From positions 3,428,516 to 3,492,515 of the forward strand of contig JAQFVV010012495.1 of NCBI GenBank assembly GCA_028023455.1: a DNA stretch of 64,000 nucleotides. Reading direction: 5' to 3'. The stretch is from Epiperipatus broadwayi. Lineage: Eukaryota; Onychophora; Udeonychophora; Euonychophora; Peripatidae. The notes beneath the pieces are model-generated. The model was not told where the DNA came from, searched no databases, and saw only the letters and a program-made list of their open reading frames with translations. Positions 34,520 through 47,249 of this stretch are shown piece by piece (the stretch's first letter is position 1; the number at the start of each line of letters is the position of its first letter). The position numbers and the translations under genes were made by a program.

Positions 34520-34860
34520 CCTCATTGTGTAGTAATAGCACATATTCCTGTCGCCTCCGCAATCGGGATCAAGTCCTAAATTTAGAACCTGAAAACATTT
34601 TCAAGGCTGGAAATTTTTTCAGATACTAAACAAATTTATTATTATTATTTTCAAATTCATAGCTACCCTAGCTATGACATACTAAATTGATCAGCAAAAG
34701 AGTATCGAACTATTCTTAGCCAAAGAGTAAAACAAGGATCGAAAACAGTTAAATTTTTTTACTAGCCGATATTTAGCATGAATTGTGATTTTTTTTTTTA
34801 AATTTTCTACTTTGGAGAACCGTTGGAGAAACTTTTGCTTTGCAATGGATTATTTAAAGC
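34520..34860 (+). mobile_element. Family E SINE-like repeat with tRNA-like head
   Basis: TGTAGTAATAGCACATATTC (A-box-like) and GGGATCAAGTCCTAAA (B-box-like) start the element. The body has ATTCTTAGCCAAAGAGTAAA and the 3' part GCTTTGCAATGGATTATTTA. The copy at 36440-36760 shares the body and 3' part, and the tRNA-like head is less clear there. It is distinct from the GGCCGAG SINE. Confidence 0.55.
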
Positions 34861-35451
34861 CTTCTTTTTACGTTATTTTTTTTTTTTTATATTTTATTCT
34901 AATATAAATTTTAAAAATTAAATCTAAATGTATTCTCTTTAGTTTGAATTCAGCCTGCCTTGGGGTAAAGAACTTAACAAATATATCCATACATGTGTAT
35001 AACTTACGTGTATAACCTCTATTAGATCCATATTATCTAAATAGTTCAATTTTTTTAAAAGTTATTATTATTTAAACCTTTTAAAATATATAACAATTAT
35101 ATTTTTAAATTACCATTTATAGTAAATTTGCTTTTATTTTATTATTATGCAATAAAACAACTAAATAAAATTATTACGATTCAAATACTGTTTTAATAAA
35201 GATTTATTACTTCAATATTATTACTCAAAAAAATTAATAAACTTTGCTTTAAATTCGTTTTTAAAATAATATACAATAATAAATATGCACGCACGTATAT
35301 ATATATGGTTGAGCGTATATAAAATCAATTTAAGATAATGTGATCTTTACATTTTATAATCCTACTTTTAGACCTTTTACTCTTTTATCTACTATTCCAA
35401 TACCAGCGACGACGAAAAAAAGATAAAAGACGAGAAGAAATCATCACTTAC
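34861..35451. other. AT-rich; putative intron beginning at the right edge
   Basis: If the exon at 35452-35512 is real, this is the 5' part of its first intron (GTAAGTGATG on the minus strand). No other feature. Confidence 0.4.
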
Positions 35452-35512
35452 CTAGAATGATAGCCGGTAGCAGAAGTCCAGTGATAAAAATTATCTCATA
35501 TGAGTAAAACAT
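35452..35512 (-). CDS. Candidate first coding exon: signal peptide
   Basis: The minus-strand ATG at 35512 has A at -3 (CTAAAATG). It opens 20 codons that read as a signal peptide: an N-region MFYSYE and a hydrophobic core IIFITGLLLPAIIL. The frame then runs into a perfect donor CTAG|GTAAGT, leaving phase 1. No acceptor lies between the ATG and the upstream control-like region, so this would be exon 1 with its 5' UTR. The exon and its upstream flank are less repetitive and more GC-rich than their surroundings. Signal-peptide-only first exons with phase-1 introns are typical of metazoan secreted or membrane proteins. The mature protein is not identified. Chance is not excluded, because the coding stretch is only 61 nt. 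Confidence 0.5.
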
Positions 35513-35579
35513 TTTAGTTTCTGCAGCAGTAAATTTAATTTTATATTCAGTAAAGGCAAATTAAATGTTTGTCGCGATT

Positions 35580-35710
35580 TAACACTTAAGAGGAGTCGGT
35601 CACTTTCATAATCTGTTGTTTTATTGAATGAAAATTCCTGCAGCTGCTCGCACTATTCTTCCCACAATTCTTTTGTTCTTTATGATGTCATAAATGTTAA
35701 CCAATAAAAA
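35580..35710 (-). promoter_or_regulatory. Putative promoter of the minus-strand gene
   Basis: Upstream of the candidate ATG on the minus strand are ATTGG (inverted CCAAT, 35701-35705), GTTAAC (35696-35701), TGACATCA (CRE/AP-1-like, 35683-35690) and a GCAGCTGC E-box context (35639-35646). All fall within 200 bp and in sequence free of the repeat families seen elsewhere. No clear TATA box. Inferred from motif clustering only. Confidence 0.35.
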
Positions 35711-36120
35711 ATTTAGTCTTTTTTTTTCTAAATAACTAAAATTACTTTATAAAAGTGTCACTTTAAATTAATAAAACAATAACGAGATCTCGTTTTAAAA
35801 TAGTAATTTACATTATATAAGTGAATTCAATATTTTATCGATTTTTTTTTTAAAGAGGAAGGGGGGTTGCATTATTTTTCTTACAGTTTTCAAAATTAAA
35901 TATTGCCGTTTTATTAAAAAAAAAAAAGTGGTTGCAGGAAAAAAAATAATAATTACATATTTTAGTTTTTTTTTACTAGAGAAAAAAGAAACACAATTAT
36001 TTAAAGTTTCTACCAGTATTCCAAAGATCTATCAAAACATTAAAAGATTTGACATCTAATTTTGATAACAAATTAAACTTTTTAGATAAATATAAATGAC
36101 ATATACAAACTTATCAGATG
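35711..36120. other. AT-rich, nothing recognised
   Basis: No supported feature. Confidence 0.45.
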
Positions 36121-36300
36121 AAAAAGCACATTCAAACAAAATCTTTTGGATATTATCATCGCGATCAAGCAATAAAATTTCTTGTTCTCCAGTAATGTAA
36201 TCGGAAGTTACACAGAAGGATCGCAATTTATGGATCTAAGGTCCAGAATCAGCTGTTTAACTACCACACCAAACAGGACTTTGACTTCATTCAAATCTCA
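36120..36300 (-). mobile_element. tRNA-like SINE head, degraded
   Basis: The minus strand reads GGTGTGGTAGTTAAACAGCT (A-box-like) and then AATTGCGATCCTT (B-box-like) about 25 bp later. The boundaries are uncertain. Confidence 0.4.
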
Positions 36301-36439
36301 TCACAAGCTCTAAACTATCCTATATTCAATTTGCATTATTACAATTTTCCTAATATTACAAGCTCAGAGCTGGGCTAGTCAAATTTGGCATATGGGGTAA
36401 AGCTTTAAAACATACATCTTTTAAAATTTATTGGAAAGA

Positions 36440-36760
36440 TTATTAGTATTTATTTTTAAGGGCCTCATAGCACAGAAATAGCACGACTTCTTAATCTGGA
36501 GAGAAAATGAAATCCTTTAAAAGGCTTAATATTTCCCCTCAGATATCTAGCCTGTAGACAACCAAGCTAATAATCCAATATTAGGAGATAAATAGATATC
36601 TGTCTATTCTTAGCTAAAGGAGTAAAACAAGGATGAAATATCATTCCAACCCCATCACCTATAATGGCAAGATGATGAATATAATCATTTTTTCACTATT
36701 CTTCTATGATAGACTTTTGAAGAAACCTTTGCTTTGCAATGGGTTAATTATTAAAAAAAG
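36440..36760 (+). mobile_element. Family E SINE-like repeat, second copy
   Basis: It shares ATTCTTAGCTAAAGGAGTAAAACAAGGAT and GAAACCTTTGCTTTGCAATGG with 34520-34860. The head GCACAGAAATAGCACGACTT may be a decayed tRNA-like region. Confidence 0.5.
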
Positions 36761-37636
36761 ATTGTTTTACTTATTTTTTGATAACAATCTGTGAAAATAG
36801 CAACAAATAAAATATGTATTGAATATGAAAGAAATATATTTACTGCAACACACACACACAAAATTAAAAATACAAAAAAATGAAACAAAATTATTTAAAA
36901 TATAATAATAATAATATTTTTTTTTTGCAGTTCAACTTTGCATATGTTTGTTCAACTGCATAACAAAGTGGGGTTTTTTTTATATAATCTAAAGCTGAAT
37001 ATCCTTTCATTGACATTTACCATAAACATAGCTCTCTTAACTTAATTACTGTTGTTGCTTTATTTATACTTCAATGTAATTATGCATGCATTTTTATTTA
37101 AATTAGTCTATGTAAATATTCTATTTGTTAGATAATTGTATGCTGTTTTCTCTTTTGTTTATTACATTTCTGTGGTTGGAAATATACCATGCCTTGTTGA
37201 CCTTTTTTTCCTGCCACCATGCTTCATATCCACTAGATTGACTGTCTGTTAGTCAAAGTTTTGACCAAATTGTTTTTCATGATCCCAAGAAACAGACTTA
37301 TATTTCAGGTTGTTTTTACTGTACTTATATAAGTATTTGTGCTGTTCTGATTTGATTGAGATATTAGCTCTAGATTCCCTGTAGCATGCAGCTATGTAGC
37401 CTGAACTGTTGCAGGGAATCTTATACATTATCTGCAATTCATTCTTCTTTTGGAATTTGTCTTTTGTGTAGAAATATAGTAAACAAAATATTAAAATAAA
37501 ATGGAATAATTAAATGGGCTAATTTAAATAAAAATGCATGCATAATTACTTTACAATATAAATAAAGCAGCAACAATAATTAATTTAAAAGAGCTATGAA
37601 TATGGTGAACTTCACTGGTAGTACACTCAGCTTTAT
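36761..37636. other. No recognised feature
   Basis: AT-rich. The small frame at 37249-37437 (minus) has no domain. Confidence 0.45.
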
Positions 37637-37650
37637 TAATAATAATAATA

Positions 37651-37732
<82 letters not shown>
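37637..37732. repeat. (AAT)n microsatellite
   Basis: About 32 units with one interruption near 37653. An isoleucine-run reading frame over it is an artefact. Confidence 0.97.
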
Positions 37733-37734
<2 letters not shown>

Positions 37735-40150
37735 GAAGAAAAAGTAAGTGAAGAAAAAGATGAAAGAGAAAAAGGAGAAGAATGAGAAGAAGAAAAAGAT
37801 GATGATGATGACAATGATGACTGTAACCTGGTCACTCTACAAAAGTAAGCCCTGCACATAGATTCACCAGGATAAACCTACAAACTTCCTTACCATCCCT
37901 TCTATATGGGCACTAATGCAATGAAGGATAAAATACAAAACAAGTTGAAGGATGAAACAGAAGGAATCACTATATCACTATAAAAAGCCTAGCTATCCAT
38001 ATACTCAAAAGTACAATTGTTCAACTAGTTGGTCATCACCCAAATAACTTACTTCAATAATAACATTCTCAAAAGCATTCACATATAAAATCTTGTCATT
38101 CTGCAACAAGCTCATGACTAAGAAAAACAGTGTCTATATCTGCAAAATTTCTTAGCTGCCAACCCACGAGCAATGGATTAGATTTGAATACCATCCACAC
38201 TTTTTATAATTAAAAAAATGCAAATCTGATAACTATATTCAGGCAATTCCTCCCACTACAATGCCTTATCAAGATAATGCCAATAGATAAACCTCTCCCA
38301 TATAAGATTACCTATCAATTGTCATCATCCACTTAAAAGTAATATCCACCCAAATATCTCTTCAATCCACAAGCAAATACACACATTGGAATACCTATGA
38401 CCTATATCCCCATCCAATTCTTGGGATCAACAACAAACAATTACTAAAATAATTCAAGAAATGATCCCTAGAGCCAAAATATTTTGAATTCCTTATCAAA
38501 ATCAATATTGATGCTTTACCCATTTCATATTTTCTGCAATATAGACAATTGTATATCAACATAGATCCTGTCTAATTCAATTGTTATTAATTTTCTTCTT
38601 TTCTGAGGCAATGTAATATCTAATAAAATGAAAATACACGCAGAAGAGGTAGTTTTTTTACTGTCTAGCAGCTTTCAATATATTTTTACTATATCATATT
38701 GATGCATATAGTGGTGTGATTAAATGGTTCTTTATATCAATGTTTAATTACCTGTCCATGTATTCAATTTGAATTTAAGATTTAAATTTGAATATTCAAA
38801 TAGCCTATTTCTTTGAAATGGGAACTCTTGTTTTTTTTTATTAATAGAAAAATGTTCACCAGCTATTACACACACTTTTTAAATCTACTTTTTATCCATT
38901 CTCTCTCTCTCTCTGTGTGTGTATGTGTGTACACTATCTCTGCTTCTGCTAGCTTGAATCTATGAACTGCTAGCTCATGGTAGTAAATATTGAAGTGTGT
39001 TCTTTGTTTCTGAGGACTCTATTATATAAATATCAGTGTTGTGCAAGTCTTGTTGACAAGTTGGTTCTCAACTCTATACATTTGAGCAGAAGAAATTTAA
39101 CAAGACCTGTTTCTTAACTGCTCAGCTTTGGACAATATCCAGCATAAATTGCTCAAATCCTACAGAAATTCCAACACCAGCCTCCAGGACATTATCACCA
39201 CATTCTGCAGGGTCTACACACCCATGTCTTGTGTGGCCACATTCACTCTATACACATTTAGTGTGCTCACTATCCTTTCACTTTTGATGACAATGCAAGA
39301 TTTACTCTTCCACATTCTACAATAAACTGACGTAGCTTAAAGCCAGAGATAAGAAAATAGCACATTCTGATATTTTTGCCACCACCTGGTCACTCCTCAA
39401 ACAACAATCAAACTGATTAATCACAATTATACTACAGCTACAATTGCACCTATAGCCACTCCTCACCAAAAAATCCACTGCCACAAGCCAACAGTCACAC
39501 AGTCTATATTGATCTAATGCTATTTAATTGTAATATACTTAAATTAAGCCAAATAGCATGCAAATCAATTGTAATATCTTACACTGAATTAAAAAAAATT
39601 GCATCATGCTCTACTGTATCTATACAACACCATAAAACTAAACATACACCATGAAGAAATATTTCAAATCAGTGCAGCAAAGAAAATGACACACGTAAAA
39701 CTGAGATTTCAAACACTCACTCATGCACCATGCAAATAAAAATGGGCTAAAAAATACCACTAACTTGAATCGTATCCAAGCAACTAATACTTAGCAAAGA
39801 ATAAAACACAACAGTATACACAATCCAAACAAAAGCAACTAGCTACCCAGAAAATATTAATAATGAACTATAGTTTTACTCAACTTTATGTAAAAATATC
39901 AATGTAACATATACATATGTATCCTGATGTTCTTTAAATTACTTATTACATCAACCCATGTAAAAATGTAATCACTTGTGCATTGAAATATGCAATCATC
40001 TAAATTAAAACTACATATATGCCTAAGTTACACAATATAAGCTTATGTGTACACCACCAACTAATGTAACCCTTAATCTGAAATAAAGCTCCTTTTTGAA
40101 ACATAATAATAAGGTAATGATCTAATAATAATATTTAAATACATGTATAG
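37733..40150. other. A+C-rich decayed repeat region
   Basis: The plus strand is strikingly poor in G and rich in A and C compared with the rest of the window, which suggests old oriented element sequence. A (TC)n(TG)n run is at 38899-38930. The segment at 39128-39430 is similar to 42480-42800, sharing CTACAGA..., AAAGC and TATTTTTGCCACCACCTGGTCA-like text. I cannot name the element. Confidence 0.45.
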
Positions 40151-40154
40151 CTAG

Positions 40155-40605
40155 ATGTAGTTAGAGAGGATTTGAAGCCAGACTTTCATGCTCTCATCAG
40201 TCATCCATTCCATCTTTACGACCAGTACACAGAACCACATACATGTGAAAAAGATATATAACCTCCAATATACATATTTCATATTGAACTAGCACTCATC
40301 AATTGGTATGGATCAACATGTCCAACACATATATATAATCAGTGCTTGGTTTATATTAAGATAGCAGATCTTCCATTAATTGACAAGCTTCAGTCTTCTT
40401 CACTCTCCAACCCTTTAGCCATCCATATCATTGAAAATCTGATGATGGTATGTTTAAAGCCCTTGTTTTCCAAAATTATTGTCATACCCCTGTTAACTAT
40501 AAGTCATTCTGACCCCTTATATGTAGAATCTTAAGCCCATTTAAATTTACAGAAGAGGGATGGGCAGAATACAGCTCTGAATATGTAATATTTAAATAAT
40601 GGCAT
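40155..40605 (-). mobile_element. Family B unit, full-length single copy
   Basis: It runs from GAGGATTTGAAGCCAGACTTTC through the ribozyme segment (about 40262-40322, minus) and the unit body (GCCATCCATATCATTGAAAA) to AAGAGGGATGGGCAGAATAC. The ribozyme core is TTGATGA in place of CTGATGA and stem II is weakened, so it is probably inactive. A 62-codon frame at 40346 is shared with the copy near 63060 and reflects repeat sequence, not a conserved protein. Confidence 0.7.
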
Positions 40606-42137
40606 TCATTATCAGAGGCATTAATTCAATTGCAAAGATAAATCAGCTGAAGTAATGGATCCAGGTTATACAACTGCATGTTCTGGGTTTTGTAGAAACT
40701 AAAATATACTCTGGCTCTCAGCTCAGCAAACTTTAATAAGGAAGATTTCCATGCATGCTCTAGGGACATATCATTGCCCTCTGCTGGCATTGACTTACTT
40801 ATAATCTTTCATTATACATTTTCATTCTTTAAAATTTTTTTTATTGACTCAAAACTTATTAATCTTAACATTGCATCATTGCATAACTACCTCAATATCA
40901 TACTTGTGTACCTATCACCACTACCAACTATTATATCAAATATCATACTTACAATAAACTTGTTATTTGCATCTATTATCATATCCAATTATCTCAATAG
41001 AAGACTGCAACATAAGTCACCAAAATTTCATCTCACAATGGCTTCATCAGATATCACTATTACTTATGAGTGCTGAGAGTTTTATGCCAAATGATGTGAT
41101 TACATTTTACAATGACAGACACATATCATTAATTGACTTGTGCTTCTACCCACTTATGCTGACATATAATAAGCTTAAAGTTTTAACTCTTCACTATTCT
41201 CCAGTTACTCTGCACAAACATTCATGATTAACCTGATGTAAATTTAATCAATTTCATTTCTGTTTAGCAGGACAATCAGAATATTGTAACTTATATCCAC
41301 CCCAGAATTCATATTCTCAGAGACACAATCATGCATCACAAAATCCAGCACATGCAACTTCCACCTGAGCAAAAATATCTAGCCTTTATGAACATCCTGT
41401 CATTCAACATTGATCATGTCACATGCAAAATCCACCCATAATCAAGACTACTAGCACTGGCAGATAAACTGCATAAGAAAATTGTGATATACAAGCCTAC
41501 ACAAAACATCACTATATATGTAAACTCACACCTGCATATAATAATGCATGCAATGCTTTTAAAAACTACTTAACAATAAAGAAGACCAAAGGACCAGAGG
41601 CTAGATTCATTGGCTCTGGGTCACTCACCCACCATCAGAGTTCACTTGGCATTCCTAGTAGAAAGGACAATATATACTGGACATAATACGATATATCAGT
41701 ATATCAATACTTTAGCTAAAAACTCCAAGCACATCAACCTTTTAAACAACCATCTGAGCTCTCTGGACAACTGGAAACACTTCATTTATATTCATAATAT
41801 TTTCCATCCAGCTAGCTATAGTATCTAATACATGTCATCTTGTAAGTCATGCATCTCAAAATTCATTTTGCCCAACTTAATTGATTCACTGAGTAATATC
41901 TGTGTGACCTTGCAAACTAATTGTCACAAAATATCCAAGATGCACAGGGTATATACCTTATTGCAATGTAATCTATATAACTTAATTTTTTTTACCCCAT
42001 TTAGAATTGCATCCCCTTCTTTCTTATGTAGAATATGCATCAAACCCGTTAATGTAAAAGAAAATAATGCAAGTATATGTGTGCCAAAAGAAAACAGTGT
42101 ATATTTTTTTAGCCTTGAATAAAATTCTTTCTGAAAC
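40606..42137. other. A+C-rich decayed region continued
   Basis: Several 70-100 codon plus-strand frames (40774-41076, 40967-41227, 41610-41828, 41832-42122) overlap each other and have L/I/S/N-rich composition with no domain I recognise. They probably reflect the low G content that makes stop codons rarer. Confidence 0.4.
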
Positions 42138-42369
<232 letters not shown>

Positions 42370-42970
42370 TAATGCTCTACTCATCTCAACATCCCTTACC
42401 AACATCTATACACAAGTATTGATCCTTTCTGCAGCCTATGTCATGCATCTGAAGAGACCCAATGTCAGCTCTTCTACACATGCAGAGCCCTGGTCAACAC
42501 TTATAACATCATGATAATCACCTACAGACAAGCTGGCATCGTCTTTAAAAACTTTATTGACTCATATTGAAAACAAGCCATTCCTTCAGCTTATGCAGCA
42601 ACATTTGTATTATTTGCCTTCTGTTCCACCTTTGCCTTGGGAATAACACTTGATACCACCCATCCACCTTTGTGAACAAATTACAATTGAAAGCATGGGA
42701 TGCAAAATTGCTTATCCTGACATTTTTGCTGCCACTTAGTCAGTGCTTAAGAAACATGCCAATCTGTAGCAAAACACAAACTATCCAGACAGTAAATAGC
42801 AAATTTGCAGATTCAAAAAACTTCACAACGTCATCTCACTCACTGATCTTAAAAGAACTCTGAATATGCAACACATGGACAGTATGTTTTTGCCATGCAA
42901 CCAAACATTATGTATTTATTTTATTCTGTAACTTGCATAACCTTTTTGTGTTTTCACTAAACATTATGTT
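42370..42970. other. Decayed repeat segment between two AAT arrays
   Basis: 42480-42800 is a diverged copy of 39128-39430, matching CTACAGA(C/A)A, GACATTTTTGCTGCCACTTAGTCA and an AAAGC block at corresponding spacing. No recognisable protein domain. Confidence 0.45.
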
Positions 42971-42973
42971 TTT

Positions 42974-43147
<174 letters not shown>

Positions 43148-43697
43148 ACAAGAAAAAAATTATAACATATCAAGTCATCATACTTTATGATTTTTATTCA
43201 GCAAATAGCATGATAATTTTTCTATAATTTATTGTTTAAGATAGAGTTTTTATATAGACATTTTTTAGATAACTTAATTGATCTTTGGATTCTGTTGTAA
43301 ATAAATAATTTTTCATAAATTTTTAATTTAGCAAAACTGCCTTGGACTGTTTCTAGACTGACAATTAATCTTAGTAAAACTCTTTAATTCACAACATTTA
43401 AAAAATTCCTTTCAAAATCTATTTGTCCAATACCGTAATCTGGATATAAACATGCTCTGAGACTTGCTAACTATATGTTATACGTTCAGTCAGACAGAGA
43501 TTGGGGTAATTTAAGATCACCTCTTTTACCAAATAAATGAACAAATAAAAGAGTCTGTTTCTGAGTATCACTGGCTATAATTTTCTTTTACCTCTAGGAA
43601 GGGCAAAGTTAGTGATAAATAACTCTTTCAACGTTCAGCATTCCTATCCCAATTCTGCAGTCTGTGATTATTTAGATTTCAAATTGTTTTATAATAT
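43148..43697. other. AT-rich, nothing recognised
   Basis: No supported feature. Confidence 0.45.
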
Positions 43698-43797
43698 GTC
43701 AAGCGATGGTGGTCGAGATTATCATCACAGCCTCCGTACAAGCAGTGGTCCCGGGTTAGAGGGTTCTCTCCCCAGCCGATGCTATGCCACATGAAAA
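43698..43797 (+). mobile_element. tRNA-derived SINE with target-site duplication
   Basis: GATGGTGGTCGAGATTATCA is a degraded A-box. The B-box is weakened (GTTAGAGGGTTCTCTCCCC). The 3' end is CGATGCTATGCCACATG plus an A tail. The flanking direct repeat AAATTGTTTTATAATAT (17 bp, 43681-43697 and 43799-43815) is exact, so this insertion is fairly recent despite internal divergence. Confidence 0.8.
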
Positions 43798-43815
43798 AAA
43801 ATTGTTTTATAATAT

Positions 43816-44344
43816 TTATTTTTTTAAATTAATATTTGGAGAAATATATACTTGTTTATAAATTAATTTCATTTTTTATAATTAATACATTTATAAATTC
43901 TTCTGTTTTGCAAACATTACATTTATAAAGAATTTTTTTTTCTGTCTACAACCTCGAATAAATAAATTGCAGAATAAATTTAAATATGAAATAAATTGCT
44001 TGCCTGTAAAAAATAGCTAGGTAATTTTTATAAAGAATAATTAAATTATACTGACATTTTATCTAATTTGAAAATGATATTATTTAAATACTCTATTATC
44101 AATAAACAATTATATTCTTTTAAAAAATGCAAAATTTAATGGTAATTAGCGTACTCATATTTACTTATTTTTAAGCAAAATAGATTGTCTGATAACAATA
44201 CTCTAATAAATAATTTGTAGGAGTTTCTTCAATTAGAGAAAAGCTTGCCGTCTCAGACAATTTTTTTTTTATAAGCTGCAAGAAATCCCATTGAAAACAA
44301 TAAATGTCTTTTAACATATTCAGACAGTGCTTAAAATACTCATT
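43816..44344. other. AT-rich, nothing recognised
   Basis: No supported feature. Confidence 0.5.
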
Positions 44345-44412
44345 ACATAGCTAAGATAAAGGAGACTCACACGATCACCATTTCCTATGCTTACACAGTT
44401 AATACGATATGC
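44345..44412 (-). mobile_element. Family A terminal scrap
   Basis: CACACGATCACCATTTCCTA and TGCTTACACAGTTAATACG match the family A end. Confidence 0.45.
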
Positions 44413-44439
44413 GATCTGCTGTGGCTTCTCCTTTTTTCG

Positions 44440-44975
44440 GAGTAAGGACTCTCTCGGCCACTATGTCCAGAGAAACCCATTAGCTATCTTCCATTCCCCA
44501 CCCTAAGCTTTTCCCATATTCTTCTCTATCTTGCTCCTTCCATTTTCACACCAGAATCTTTATCAACTCTATGGCCTTATATCGAAACCCCCTTATCTTT
44601 TTCCAAACCCACCATAGAAATGAAGAATCCACTTTCTGTATAATCACTTTGTTTATATTTATTTATACACAACTTCATTATTTGTATCCTTTCTGCTTGT
44701 GGGCATTTACATTGAATTAACAGATGCCTAATATTTTCTATGCCTTCTTTCTATGCCTTCCTTACATAACATGCAGACTAAATCATCCCTATTTTTCCAT
44801 TTATGTTATATTCCCTCATTGGTAAAGATTTTGTTTGAGCCTTAAGCAGTAAACTATTTTCCTATGATTAAATTAACTCACACCCAATATTCTGTTTACT
44901 TCTATATATATTTAAACTTTTTTTACTCTCCATACTAAGTTCTCCATGTCTCCAACTCCCTATTTCTTTATTTAG
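44440..44975 (-). mobile_element. LINE fragment with zinc-binding C-terminus
   Basis: Broken minus-strand frames show CMLCKEG...RHLLIQCPQA at about 44690-44790. This is the C..C...H....C pattern of the zinc-binding tail found after the reverse transcriptase in Jockey/I-type LINE proteins. A W-rich stretch precedes it. Stops and shifts are frequent, so it is dead. The clade is not determined. Confidence 0.45.
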
Positions 44976-45190
44976 TAATGCCAACCAGTGCATGCCTTGG
45001 TAATCCTAAGATCTAGGTATAATGCTCTCAGATTTAAGGCTACTCATTGATGACAGCCACAAGATAAAAAATAGTCTGAGATACTGGATGAGTATGCACT
45101 AGATAGGGATTTTATATACAAGCCTTCTTGCAACCATTGATTATTAAGGCTTGCAGTGGGTGGGATTACTGTGTGAAGAATTTGCTACTG
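44976..45190 (+). mobile_element. Family A copy with degraded hammerhead
   Basis: It holds CCAAGATCTAGG-like, TACTGGATGAGTATGCACTAG and GCAACCATTGATTATTAAGG blocks. The ribozyme position at 45045-45090 reads TTGATGA...AAAA, so C3 and G12 are both lost. Confidence 0.55.
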
Positions 45191-46749
45191 TAAGATAAAA
45201 GAGAAATTCCTTGAACTATTTTGTTACTTTCCTGTTAATTTGGTTCAGCAAAGAATTATTTAGAAAAATCATCAAAAATGAATAAAAAATTTGCTTAGGG
45301 GATTGAACAATTCCATTTAAAAATGTCTCCAATCTTTTTCTTAAGTTTGTTTAGATATTTTTCTATTATTAATTTAATAAAAATAATCTTGAAAGTGGAT
45401 TTTTTCCTTACAGAATGTTTAACCAAGAATATTTTCAAACGAACAAAGAAAAAAGGAATAAAAAATAGATTTACTATCCGATTTCAAACACATTTTTTTT
45501 ACAAGATATTAATGGAATATTTTCAAGAGATTTAGGGCAACTCGTGATCACTGAATCATGTGATCATAAATGGGATTTAACAGCCATTTTTGATATAGTT
45601 GTGGTCAAATACCAACCATGAAGTACATAAATTATCAAATGTATGGATATAGTCATATGATTGACTGACTTACTAAAGTCACTAATGAATTTATCTCCTG
45701 GATAAAATCTCAACAATTTTTTAATGCTATTTTAAAACTTTAAAAAGTCATAATATACTAATAAATATATACAAAAACTAAAGAGCTCGGCTAATTAGCT
45801 CTAGCAAGCTTTATTGATAAATGCCAGCCAAACAAAGCATTTAAAAATCTCTATCTTGAAAACCACTCCTCAGCCTCAGACCAATGGTCAGTGAGGCACT
45901 AGGATAGTTTGAGACACTAGAGCTCTTTATTTTTTATTTACATATCTTAAAAATTGATCATGTGATATAAGACTTTGATTTTTTATTACAAATACTATTT
46001 TTAAAAAATATATGCTATTTTCATGTCAAATCCAGTTCAGTGTTTGAGATAATTACCTCATCATCTCATCTAGCAGACCAGTCTTGTGTAAGCTGACATG
46101 ATTTATGTCAAAATGTCAATTGCAAATCCATTACAGTGTCTTGCAAATATTTTAGAAATACTTTTTTTGAGAAGAAATACCAACAGTATTTTTTTTTTAA
46201 ATATTTATTGTACTAATTTATCAATTGATATACACTGAATTTTGTTTAGTTCTGCCATTTATCATTGTTAGGATTTTGTTGCAAAATGCATCACATGATT
46301 TCTAACAGTAAGGTATTAAGGCAAAGGTTCAATACAAGATGAAATTTGATGATCCAATATCTGATAATTTGTATCTTTTTTAAATCCAGACAAAAATGTT
46401 ACGGAAGATGATATTTCACATATTTTAAACATTTAATCTGGAATAAATTAATACATATTTGTTTTAAATTTAGAAAAATAAATGCAGTACAGTAAATTAA
46501 TTAATGTACCTGCCTGATGAGCATATTTTTAATTCACTCCTAAATTTAATAATTTAGAATTACAAAAAGACATTTTCTGATTGGTATAGTAATTTGTGTT
46601 TTATTATTAAAAAATAGCAACTGAAAAATGAAAAAAAAAATTATGATCTTTTTAAAAAATGTTTCTAAAATTATTATGTATTATATGCCTTTACTTTTTT
46701 TGCATTGTTTTTAACATTTTTTAGCCTATCATATTACTTTTTATACAAT
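45191..46749. other. AT-rich, nothing recognised
   Basis: No supported feature. The 70-codon frame at 45323-45535 is K/F/I-rich with no domain. Confidence 0.5.
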
Positions 46750-46948
46750 TTATTATTGTTATCATCATCATTATTATTACTATCATCTTTACTATTATAG
46801 TAGTAGTAGTAGTAGTAGTAGAAGGAGGAGGAGTAATAGTAGTAGTAGTTGTAGTAGCAGTAGGAGCAGTAGCAGTGACAATAGCAGTGACAGTAGCACC
46901 AGTGGCAGCAGCAGTGATAGAGGTAGTAACAGTAGCAGTAGTAATAGT
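46750..46948. repeat. Imperfect (AGT)n/(TCA)n trinucleotide tract
   Basis: TTA/TCA units pass into TAG/TAG and then mixed GTAGCAGTA units. The poly-leucine frame on the minus strand is an artefact. Confidence 0.9.
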
Positions 46949-47249
46949 ATGTTACAAAAGAGAACTTTATCCAGACAAAAAAACAAGGTTACATTGATAC
47001 TTTCCATATTCAGGTGCTTACATTGGTGGTCATGACAATTATAATACTTCAGGGGTTTTTAGAACTATAAACTGGGCAAGTTATACATTATCTGGAAGAG
47101 TTTATATTATTTAATTTACATGGCTTTAGCTAGTATTTATTAGTACACGGGTTTGATTTAAATTTTTAATTAAATTGTATCAATTTTTTCATTTGGTTTT
47201 AACTAGTACACACATATATAATACATATTTTTAGTATTATATATTGTCT
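46949..47249. other. Unassigned
   Basis: AT-rich, between the trinucleotide tract and the LINE. Possibly the 3' flank of the LINE. Confidence 0.35.

Noticed and set aside
41045-41080. Possible hammerhead on the minus strand (CTGATGAAGCC...GAAA)
   Set aside because: No stem II complementarity between the two core boxes and no stem I.
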